A stretch of DNA of 14,155 nt. Source: DATARH01 sp050246595. GTDB lineage: Bacteria > Pseudomonadota > Alphaproteobacteria > ATCC43930 > CGMCC-115725. Location of the stretch: NCBI GenBank assembly GCA_050246595.1, contig JBFWVT010000106.1:1-14155 (forward strand), written 5' to 3'. Positions 1-6,087 of this stretch are shown here, in pieces. The position numbers and the translations under genes were made by a program. Every line of letters starts with the position of its first letter. The first letter of the stretch is position 1. Under the pieces are notes generated by a model. The model worked only from the letters and a program-made list of their open reading frames with translations. It was not told the DNA's origin and did no database searches.

Positions 1-403
1 TTCCATCGCTCGCGCCGGCGGGCAATGTCGGGGCGATCCTGTTCGCTGGCGTGCAGGCTCTTTTTTTGAACGTGATGCCTTCGCGTGCAAAAAATGCCCA
101 CAGCGCGCCATGGCTCACCTTCACCCCGTCGGCGGCCAGCTCGGCCAGGAGCGCCCGCAAGGTCAGGTCCGGCTTCTCCGCAATCCGAACCAGCAGCCAC
201 TCGCGCCTGCCGGCCAGACGGTGCGGCCGGCGCCCACCCATCGTCAGGGCCGCTGCGCTCCCCGTCGCCTGGAAACGCTGCGACCATCGCACGACCGTGG
301 CGACGCTCACGTTGAATGTCTTCGCGGTGGCGCGGCGCGAGCGACCGCCCCTCACCGATGCCACCACCCGGTCTCGCAAATCCTGTGAATAGGGTCTGGG
401 CAT
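1..403 (-). CDS. IS630-family transposase, N-terminal part (orfA), cut by window edge
   Basis: This is the N-terminal part of an IS630-type DDE transposase, which moves its element by cut-and-paste into TA targets. The minus-strand frame from the ATG at 403 begins MPRPYSQDLRDRVVASV and continues through a helix-turn-helix (TFNVSVATVVRWSQRF, about residues 28-43), then GGRRPHRLAGR and EKPDLTLRALLAELA. These are the usual IS630 landmarks. At the A7 run (T-run at 61-67 on the plus strand) the family reading GITFKK continues as KSLHASEQDRPDIARRR only after a -1 shift; the unshifted frame stays open to the edge with an unfamiliar sequence. The catalytic DDE part lies outside the window. The element probably uses -1 frameshifting or transcript slippage, as other IS630 members do, although a simple inactivating indel is possible. 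Confidence 0.88.
   Translation of the reverse strand, partial: MPRPYSQDLRDRVVASVRGGRSRRATAKTFNVSVATVVRWSQRFQATGSAAALTMGGRRPHRLAGRREWLLVRIAEKPDLTLRALLAELAADGVKVSHGALWAFFAREGITFKKRACTPANRIAPTLPAGASDG
61..67 (-). promoter_or_regulatory. A7 slippery run in the IS630 transposase (putative -1 frameshift site)
   Basis: Seven consecutive T on the plus strand read as A7 in the transposase mRNA, within TTC AAA AAA AGA. Re-reading one A (-1) gives TTC AAA AAA AAG AGC CTG and restores the family sequence FKKKSLHASEQD. Ribosomal -1 slippage or transcriptional slippage would both work, because an eight-A transcript has the same outcome. The shift is deduced from the sequence; use of the site is inferred. 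Confidence 0.65.
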
Positions 404-470
404 GCGTGCTGGCCTCCGCCCCCCAGCCAGCATCTTGCGCAGAGATCCCCGCGCCGGGGAACCCCTATCC

Positions 471-496
471 CGTTTCAACCAGACCCGATCACACTC
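471..496 (-). repeat. IS630 terminal inverted repeat, 5' end of the left element
   Basis: Read inward on the minus strand, the element begins GAGTGTGATCGGGTCTGGTT followed by GAAACG, immediately inside a TA dinucleotide at 497-498. The repeat matches the end of the second element at 13821-13846 at 21 of 26 positions. TA is the IS630 target duplication, so the element boundary is placed at 496/497. The transposase ATG at 403 lies about 90 bases inside. Confidence 0.75.
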
Positions 497-633
497 TAAT
501 GGCGCTTGCTACATAATACCGGGAACGCTCGCTGTTCGGATCCGCCGGATTCCCTGTTCCGATTCCCGGGAAACCGGCCGGACAGCCGGCAAGTCTTTGT
601 TTCAATGAGAGAAAGCCGACCGAATCGGGCGCC

Positions 634-668
634 GGGAGGAAATTCCCTGCCGCAGGGAATTTTCTCCC
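634..668 (-). terminator. Long hairpin after the PAL-like gene, probable terminator
   Basis: Bases 634-649 (GGGAGGAAATTCCCTG) pair with 653-668 (CAGGGAATTTTCTCCC) around a 3-base loop, giving a 16-bp stem with one G-U pair. It starts 8 bases beyond the stop of the minus-strand PAL-like gene, the right place to end the LLM-LLM-PAL operon. It lacks a strong T-tract, so it may instead protect the 3' end of the mRNA or block read-through from the IS side. The rest of the 497-675 gap holds no gene I can support. Confidence 0.6.
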
Positions 669-675
669 TCCGCCC

Positions 676-1548
676 TCAGCGCACCCGCACGAACTTGTCG
701 ACGCTGCGGTCCTGGGTCAGACCGGCGTAGATGTCGCCGCGGCTATCGACGCCGACGCCGTGGACGTGGCGGCTCGCCATCTTGGCCAGCACCTTGCCCT
801 GCGGGTCGCGCACCGTGACATAGGCCGGGTTGCCGGAATCCTCCTGCTCGGCGATATAGAAATTGCCGTCCTTGCCGCGGCTGATGTCGTTCGGACCGCC
901 CATCCCGGTCCACTCGCCGCAATATTCGCCCTCCGGCGTGAAAAGCTGGATGCGCTTGTTCGAGCGGTCGGCGACATAGAGCGTGCCGCTGTCGTCAAAG
1001 GCGATCGAGTGCGGCAGGTGGAACTGGCCCGGACCGCTGCCCGGCGTGCCCCAGGACGCCACCAGCTTACCGTCGCCGGTAAATCGATGCACCCGTGAAT
1101 TGCGGTAGCCGTCGGTTACATAGATGTCGCCGTTCGGATGCCGGATCATCTCGGTCGGATGGTTGAACGGCCCGGCGGCGCGCTCGACAAGCCAGTTCTC
1201 AACCTCGCCGGTATCGGAATCGACGCCGCGCTGGCCAAGTTCCATCAACGGCTTGCCGTCCAGCGTGAACGATTTCGCGACCGAGTCGATGCGGTCTGTC
1301 GTATAGGCCGTGTCGCCGACGATCTTGAGGCCGTGCGGGTCGGTCACCTCGCCGCTGCCCCAGGCGCCGAGATACCTGCCGTCGCGGTCGAACACGACGA
1401 CAGGCGGGTCCTTGCGCTGGAAGACGTAAACCCGGTCCTGCGCGTCGCTCGCCACCCGGCTGACCATGCCGAAACTCTCGCCCGGCGGCAGTTTAAGAAA
1501 GTCCCGCACCAGCTCGTACCGGTACTCTCCATTGCCTGCTTGCGTCAT
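676..1548 (-). CDS. PAL-like NHL-repeat beta-propeller (peptidyl-alpha-hydroxyglycine alpha-amidating lyase family)
   Basis: This 290-residue protein is made almost entirely of NHL-type beta-propeller blades, for example IYVTDGYRNSRVHRF at 142-156 and LYVADRSNKRIQLF at 190-203. It aligns by motif with the lyase (PAL) half of animal peptidylglycine amidating monooxygenase, which splits the N-C bond of peptidyl-hydroxyglycine in a zinc-dependent reaction. Apparent counterparts of the PAL active site are Arg45 (VFQRKDP), zinc ligands His72 (DPHGL), His180 (LPHSI) and His263 (HVHG), and Tyr148 (DGYRNSR). The aspartate that follows the last zinc histidine in PAL is Gly264 here. No signal peptide is visible, so it is probably cytoplasmic. 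The ATG at 1548 is preceded by GGGAGGGAG; the open frame further upstream is antisense to the LLM gene. It is the last gene of the minus-strand operon. The fold and family are clear; the bacterial substrate is unknown. Confidence 0.88.
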   Translation of the reverse strand: MTQAGNGEYRYELVRDFLKLPPGESFGMVSRVASDAQDRVYVFQRKDPPVVVFDRDGRYLGAWGSGEVTDPHGLKIVGDTAYTTDRIDSVAKSFTLDGKPLMELGQRGVDSDTGEVENWLVERAAGPFNHPTEMIRHPNGDIYVTDGYRNSRVHRFTGDGKLVASWGTPGSGPGQFHLPHSIAFDDSGTLYVADRSNKRIQLFTPEGEYCGEWTGMGGPNDISRGKDGNFYIAEQEDSGNPAYVTVRDPQGKVLAKMASRHVHGVGVDSRGDIYAGLTQDRSVDKFVRVR

Positions 1549-1583
1549 CGCCGTCTCCCTCCCGGAAAGATACGCCTGCGAAC

Positions 1584-2624
1584 CTACAGCACCGCCTCGG
1601 CAACGACGCGCATCGCCGCCGCATCGGCGCCGGTCAGCACCAGAGAGCCGACCCAATTCTTCGCGGCGATCTCCCGCCACGCTTGCAGCCGGTCGCGGAT
1701 GCGCTCCGGCGGTCCGACCAGCGAGGTCTCGTCGATCAGCGCGTCGGGCACCGCGGCGGCGGCCTCCTGCCGCTTGCCGGCGAGAAACAAATCCTGGATC
1801 AGAGCCGCCTCGGCCTCGTAGCCCATGCGGCGGGCCAGATCGTTGTAGAAATTGGCCGAACGCGCCCCCATCCCGCCGATATACAGCGCAAGACCAGGGC
1901 GCAGCGCGTCGCGGCACTTCGCGACATCGGGTCCCATGCTGACGCGGACATAGGGCGCGTTGTCGAAATCGGCGAGATCAGACGATTTGCCGGCCCGCGC
2001 CCGTCCCGCGACGATCGGATCGACAATCGCCGCCGCTTTTTCCGGCGACATGAAAAATGGCAAGACGCCGTCGGCAACCTCGCCGGCGGTGCGCAGCCCG
2101 GAAGGCGATACCGACGCCGTGTAGATTTTCAGATCAGGGTCGCCATGGATGATGCTGCGCAGCGGTTTTCCCAACCCGGTCGAACCCGGCCCGGTATAGG
2201 GAATGTCGTAATGCGCGCCGTGGTGTTCGAGCGGCCCCTTGCGCTCCAGCACCTGGCGGATGATCGCGACGTATTCGCGGGTGCGCGCCAGCGGCTTGCC
2301 GAACGGAACGCCGTGCCAGCCCTCGACGACCTGCGGGCCGGACGGGCCGATGCCGCACAGGAAACGATTGCCGGAGAGGGCCTGCAAGGTCATTGCGGTC
2401 ATCGCGGCGCAGGCAGGGGTACGGGCCGGCATCTGCATGATGCTGGTGCCCGCCTTGATGCGGCTGGTGCGCGCCAGCACCCAGGCGACCGGGCTGACCG
2501 CGTCGGTGCCGTAGGCCTCGCCGGCCCATACTGCGTCGAAACCGAGCCGCTCGGCTTCCAGCACCGGGTCCATGTCGATCCCGGCATGACCCGGCAGAAA
2601 CTTGATCGTCGCCGCGAGCTTCAC
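1584..2624 (-). CDS. LLM class (F420-dependent-like) oxidoreductase, Mer-like subgroup
   Basis: This 346-residue TIM-barrel oxidoreductase belongs to the bacterial luciferase-like (LLM) superfamily, whose members use F420 or reduced FMN. The sequence shows the usual LLM barrel: LEAERLGFDAVWAGEAYG (22-39), RTSRIKAGTSIMQMPARTP (52-70), ALSGNRFLCGIGPSGPQVV (82-100) and EGWHGVPFGKPLARTREYV. The C-terminal part has LVGPPERIRDRL, typical of the family end. The GTG start overlaps the TGA of the upstream LLM gene (GTGA, 4 bases), which indicates translational coupling. Its 3' end is 35 bases from the PAL-like start, in the same operon. The cofactor cannot be settled from sequence alone: F420-type annotation is customary for this subgroup, but F420 synthesis genes are not in the window. 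The substrate is unknown. Confidence 0.9.
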   Translation of the reverse strand: MKLAATIKFLPGHAGIDMDPVLEAERLGFDAVWAGEAYGTDAVSPVAWVLARTSRIKAGTSIMQMPARTPACAAMTAMTLQALSGNRFLCGIGPSGPQVVEGWHGVPFGKPLARTREYVAIIRQVLERKGPLEHHGAHYDIPYTGPGSTGLGKPLRSIIHGDPDLKIYTASVSPSGLRTAGEVADGVLPFFMSPEKAAAIVDPIVAGRARAGKSSDLADFDNAPYVRVSMGPDVAKCRDALRPGLALYIGGMGARSANFYNDLARRMGYEAEAALIQDLFLAGKRQEAAAAVPDALIDETSLVGPPERIRDRLQAWREIAAKNWVGSLVLTGADAAAMRVVAEAVL

Positions 2625-3451
2625 GACAGCATGCCCTCCCCGGCGCGGGCGGCGCGTTCGACGGTGGCGAGCCAGTCGGCGATCTCGCGGTCGAACGGCT
2701 CGATCAGCACGTGCTCGACCCCGACCGCTTCATAAGCCTGGAGCCGCGCCCGCAACCCGCCGGGGTCGCGCCCATCCCAGCCATAGCGCAGCGAGATCGC
2801 GAAATCCGCATCCGGCCGCTCGCCGCGCAGCCGCGCCACCATCGGCGCCGCCTGCTCCGGCGAGCAGCGCGAGCCGTGCCAGCCGTCGAGACGCAGCGCG
2901 CGCTTCAGCGCCGGCTCGGAGGTGCCGCCGATCCAGATCGGAACAGGCCTCTCCGGTTTCGGCAGCATGCGCATAGTGTCGATGACGGAGGGGATCGTTT
3001 TCGCCGGGAACGACACGGGGTCCTCGCTCCACACCGCGCGCATCATCGCGATGCCCTCGTCCATCCGCCGGCCGCGCTCGCGGAACGGCACCCCAAGCGC
3101 CTCGAATTCGGCTTCGAGCCAGCCGACCCCGGCGCCGAGGATCAATCGCCCGCCGGACAGGTTCTGCAATGTCGCCAGTTCTTTCGCGAGCGGCAGCGGG
3201 TGCCGCATCGGCAGGACCAGAACGCTGGTGCCGAGCCCGACCCGGTTGGTGCAGGCGGCGGCCCAGGTCAGGGTCAGAACCGGGTCCCAGAAGATCGCCG
3301 AGGGCGGATAGGAAGCGTCCTGCGGCACGATGATGTGCTCGCTGACCCACACATCGGCAAAGCCAAGCTCCTCGGCCTGGATCGCGGCGCGGCGGATCGC
3401 ATCCGGTCCCGCCTTGCGTCCGATATGGGGCAGATGAATACCAAGCCGCAT
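2621..3451 (-). CDS. LLM class oxidoreductase, TIGR03619-like (F420-dependent family)
   Basis: This 276-residue LLM protein begins MRLGIHLPHIGRKAGPDAI and carries the subgroup signatures ELGFADVWVSEHIIVP (28-43), FWDPVLTLTWAAACTNRVGLG, SVLVLPMRHPLPLAKELATL and LSGGRLILGAGVGWLEAEFE. It also has VPIWIGGTSEPALKRALR near residue 170, which fits the short TIGR03619-type proteins. It is first in a three-gene minus-strand operon with a second LLM enzyme and a PAL-like lyase. A GGAGA ribosome site lies about 9 bases before the ATG. The two LLM proteins are only distantly alike and represent different subgroups, not a recent duplication, so they may carry out different steps or form a pair. The flavin or F420 cofactor and the substrate are not determined. 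Confidence 0.9.
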   Translation of the reverse strand: MRLGIHLPHIGRKAGPDAIRRAAIQAEELGFADVWVSEHIIVPQDASYPPSAIFWDPVLTLTWAAACTNRVGLGTSVLVLPMRHPLPLAKELATLQNLSGGRLILGAGVGWLEAEFEALGVPFRERGRRMDEGIAMMRAVWSEDPVSFPAKTIPSVIDTMRMLPKPERPVPIWIGGTSEPALKRALRLDGWHGSRCSPEQAAPMVARLRGERPDADFAISLRYGWDGRDPGGLRARLQAYEAVGVEHVLIEPFDREIADWLATVERAARAGEGMLS

Positions 3452-3538
3452 GATCCGGTCTCCGATGCCGTGCCGGATCGCAGCGTGAAGCCGCGCGCCG
3501 CCGCGCGCAAGGGCGGCGGTCGCACGATCAGCCGAGAC

Positions 3539-3799
3539 TTAGATTCGGCGCAGCCATTGCTGCGCGGCCGGCGAACCGGCATCTTCCCGCCGGGACAATT
3601 TCTTAACAGAAGGCGGCGCGGCATCCAGCTCGATGCTCTCGTACAATCTCTCGACCATCCCGGGGAGCTGCGAGCGGTGCACGCCGATATCCGCCAGCGA
3701 GTGATCGTCGAGCGCGGCCAATTCCTCGTAAATCCGGTACCGGTCCCGCCGCTCGGCGAATGCAGCCCCTGCCGCAACGAGCATACTGACAATCGACAT
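3539..3799 (-). CDS. DUF1127 small protein
   Basis: The 86-residue protein begins MSIVSMLVAAGAAFAERRD and contains the DUF1127 (YjiS-like) core RYRIYEELAALDDHSLADIG at about 20-39, then VHRSQLPGMVERLYESI. DUF1127 proteins are common in alphaproteobacteria; several act in phosphate, carbon or RNA-linked regulation, but a general role is not established. The ATG at 3799 was preferred over the longer frame beginning at 3874 because GGGAG sits about 8 bases upstream and the extra residues do not resemble the family. The C-terminal tail (residues 57-86) is polar and longer than the minimal domain. The gene is divergent from aminopeptidase P, and its upstream region contains a palindrome at 3820-3839. 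Confidence 0.85.
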   Translation of the reverse strand: MSIVSMLVAAGAAFAERRDRYRIYEELAALDDHSLADIGVHRSQLPGMVERLYESIELDAAPPSVKKLSRREDAGSPAAQQWLRRI

Positions 3800-3819
3800 T
3801 GTTCTACTCCCGGCACCTA

Positions 3820-3839
3820 TATGGTGCACTGCACACATA
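3820..3839. promoter_or_regulatory. Palindrome upstream of DUF1127, candidate operator
   Basis: TATGGTGCACTGCACACATA contains a perfect core GTGCA-C-TGCAC (3824-3834), flanked by TATG and CATA arms offset by one base. It lies 21 bases before the DUF1127 start, where a repressor or activator could act. TGC-rich palindromes of this look resemble sites of PhaR-type regulators in alphaproteobacteria, but that match is from memory and weak. Confidence 0.4.
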
Positions 3840-3913
3840 CGCCCTTGTGGCGATACAACCAGCCGGAAGTTCACAAATCAGCCATGCGCGCGTCCGGCGA
3901 ATGGGAGCAATGC

Positions 3914-3928
3914 TGTTGCGCTGCAACA
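3914..3928. promoter_or_regulatory. TGTTGC-GCT-GCAACA palindrome, candidate operator
   Basis: A perfect 6-bp inverted repeat around GCT sits in the 220-base divergent spacer between DUF1127 and aminopeptidase P. It shares the TGC/GCA half-site theme with the 3820-3839 palindrome about 95 bases away, which suggests that one regulator may bind both. It is too short to be a convincing terminator. Confidence 0.4.
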
Positions 3929-3988
3929 AGATGTGCCGGACAAATGTTTGCCGCCTCCCGGCACCGGGCCAGCAGAAGCGGTTTGCGC

Positions 3989-3994
3989 TACAAT
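3989..3994 (+). promoter_or_regulatory. Possible -10 box for the aminopeptidase P gene
   Basis: TACAAT occurs 25 bases before the ATG and matches a sigma70-type -10 box well in an otherwise GC-rich stretch. No clear -35 box was found at 16-18 bases upstream, so the assignment rests on the -10 alone. Confidence 0.35.
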
Positions 3995-4019
3995 GAGGGG
4001 CAATGAACAGGAGCATTGC

Positions 4020-6083
4020 ATGACGGCAAAAGGGGTTGCACCAGACCGGGACCGCTTGGCGCAGTTGCTGAAGGAGACAGAATCGGCGCTCGACCCGGAC
4101 GGCGTCGCCGAGCTGATCGCCGGGGTGCTCGCCGCCCCGCCCGAAATCGGCCCCCCTGAAAACGCGACCGCCTGGCATTCGCTGGTCGCCGACCCGACCC
4201 CGCCGGCGCTCGCCAAAACGCTCGAAGAATTGCGCGCCCATCTCGCCGAGGATTGGCGCGACGGTCTCGCGCCGGAGGATTTCGCGCGGCTGCCGCTCCC
4301 CGCCCGGCTGGCGCTGCTGCGCGAGGAACTGGCGGCGCGCCGGCTCGACGGGTTTATCGTGCCGCGCTCCGACGAGCACCAGGGCGAATACGTGCCGCTC
4401 TGCGCCCAGCGCCTGGCATGGCTGACCGGGTTCACCGGCTCGGCCGGGCTTGCGATCGTGCTCAAGGAGCGCGCCGCGCTGTTCGTCGATGGCCGCTATA
4501 CGTTGCAGGCCGCCGCGCAGGTCGATCCGGCGCTGTTCGAGATCCGTCACGTGACCGAGGAGCCGCCGCCGTGGTGGCTGGGTTCCGCGCTCGGCAACGG
4601 CGCCGTCCTCGGCTACGACCCCTGGCTGCACACGCCGCACGAGGTCGAGCGGTTGCGGGCCGGCGTCGAGCGCGCCGGAGCGAGCCTACGCGCGGTTGAC
4701 GGCAATCCGGTGGACCGGGTCTGGCCGGGACGGCCGGCCGCGCCGCTCGCACCGGTCGTGCCGCATCCGGACCGCTTCGCCGGTGAGAGCGCTTCCGACA
4801 AGCGCGCCCGCTTGGCAAGCGGTCTCGCCAAGGACGGCGTGGCCGCCGCGGTGTTGACGATGCCTGAATCGATCGCTTGGCTGCTCAATATCCGCGGCGG
4901 CGACGTGCCGCACACGCCGCTGCCGCTGTCCTTCGCGATCCTGCGCGATGATGGCGGTATCAGGCTGTTTATCGACCGCCGCAAGCTCGCCCCCGGTCTC
5001 GACCGCCATCTCGGCAACGAGGTTACAGTCGAGCCGGTCGGGCATTTCGGCCCCGCTCTCGATGCGCTGGCTGTCTCGGGCGCGCTTGTGCAGGCCGACC
5101 CGGCGACGGCCGCCTCCTGGGTGTTCGACCGGCTCGCGGCGGCGGGCGGCAAGATCCATCGCGCCGCCGACCCGTGCCTGTTGCCGAAAGCCTGCAAGAA
5201 CCCGGTCGAGCTGGACGGCACCCGCGCCGCGCATCGTCGCGACGGCGCCGCTGTGATCCGTTTTCTGGCCTGGCTGGCCCGCGAGGCGCCGAAGGGGAAC
5301 CTCCGCGAGATCGCCGCAAGCGACCGGCTCGAAGCATTCCGCCGCGACGGCGAACACTTCCGCGATCTGAGCTTTCCGACGATCTCGGGGGCCGGGTCGA
5401 ACGGCGCGATCGTGCATTACCGCGCGACGCTGGAGAGCGAGAAGACGCTCGAACCGGGGACGCTGTACCTGCTCGATTCGGGCGCGCAATATCTCGACGG
5501 CACGACCGATATCACGCGCACGATCGCGATCGGCGCGCCGACCGCCGAAATGCGCGACCGTTTTACGCGCGTGCTCAAGGGTCACATCGCGCTCGCGACC
5601 GCGCGTTTCCCGAAAGGCACGACCGGCACGCAGCTCGACGCCTTCGCCCGGCGCGCTCTATGGGAAAAGGGTCTCGATTACGATCACGGCACCGGGCACG
5701 GGGTCGGCAGTTATCTGTCGGTGCATGAGGGGCCGCAGCGCATCTCAAAGGCGCCGAACGCACAGCCGCTGCTGCCCGGCATGATCGTGTCGAACGAACC
5801 GGGCTATTACAAGACCGGCGCCTACGGTATCCGCATCGAGAACCTCGTCGTGGTCCGGCCGGCCGAGGGCAGCGGCGAGCGCGAGATCCTGTGCTTTGAG
5901 ACCCTGACCCTGGCGCCGATCGACCGCACGCTAGTCGATCGCACCCTGCTCGACGACGGCGAAATCGCCTGGCTCGACGCCTATCACAGACGGGTGCGCG
6001 AGACGGTTTCTCCCCTTGTCGATGCCGAGACGGCGCGGTGGCTCGCCGCTGCGACAGCGCCGATCGGGTCGATGCACTCCTGA
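4020..6083 (+). CDS. Aminopeptidase P family protein (Xaa-Pro aminopeptidase, M24B), with N-terminal extension
   Basis: This 687-residue dinuclear metallopeptidase removes N-terminal residues that precede proline. After an unusual N-terminal stretch of about 90 residues come creatinase-like domain I (about 95-230: IVPRSDEHQGEYVP, LTGFTGSAG, LFVDGRYTLQA), domain II (about 255-385) and the M24 pita-bread domain (about 400-620), followed by a C-terminal M24 tail. Predicted metal ligands are Asp486 (LLDSGAQY), Asp497 (GTTDITRT), His560 (GTGHGVG), Glu593 (SNEPGYY) and Glu607 (RIENLVV), with His466 and His569 nearby. All are present, so it should be active. This is the three-domain layout of eukaryote-like APP1, larger than E. 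coli PepP. The ATG at 4020 follows an AGGAG site at 4010-4014. No signal peptide is seen, so it is probably cytosolic. Its stop is 4 bases from the convergent M20 gene. Confidence 0.95.
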   Translation: MTAKGVAPDRDRLAQLLKETESALDPDGVAELIAGVLAAPPEIGPPENATAWHSLVADPTPPALAKTLEELRAHLAEDWRDGLAPEDFARLPLPARLALLREELAARRLDGFIVPRSDEHQGEYVPLCAQRLAWLTGFTGSAGLAIVLKERAALFVDGRYTLQAAAQVDPALFEIRHVTEEPPPWWLGSALGNGAVLGYDPWLHTPHEVERLRAGVERAGASLRAVDGNPVDRVWPGRPAAPLAPVVPHPDRFAGESASDKRARLASGLAKDGVAAAVLTMPESIAWLLNIRGGDVPHTPLPLSFAILRDDGGIRLFIDRRKLAPGLDRHLGNEVTVEPVGHFGPALDALAVSGALVQADPATAASWVFDRLAAAGGKIHRAADPCLLPKACKNPVELDGTRAAHRRDGAAVIRFLAWLAREAPKGNLREIAASDRLEAFRRDGEHFRDLSFPTISGAGSNGAIVHYRATLESEKTLEPGTLYLLDSGAQYLDGTTDITRTIAIGAPTAEMRDRFTRVLKGHIALATARFPKGTTGTQLDAFARRALWEKGLDYDHGTGHGVGSYLSVHEGPQRISKAPNAQPLLPGMIVSNEPGYYKTGAYGIRIENLVVVRPAEGSGEREILCFETLTLAPIDRTLVDRTLLDDGEIAWLDAYHRRVRETVSPLVDAETARWLAAATAPIGSMHS

Positions 6084-6087
6084 ACGC

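Noticed and set aside
1549..1917. A 123-residue upstream extension of the PAL-like protein
   Set aside because: It is Arg/Gly-rich sequence overlapping the end of the LLM gene in another frame; the start at 1548 has a good ribosome site and matches the family start.
2711..4006. A 431-codon plus-strand open frame opposite the short LLM and DUF1127 genes
   Set aside because: It mirrors the codons of the minus-strand genes and shows no domain; it is a shadow.
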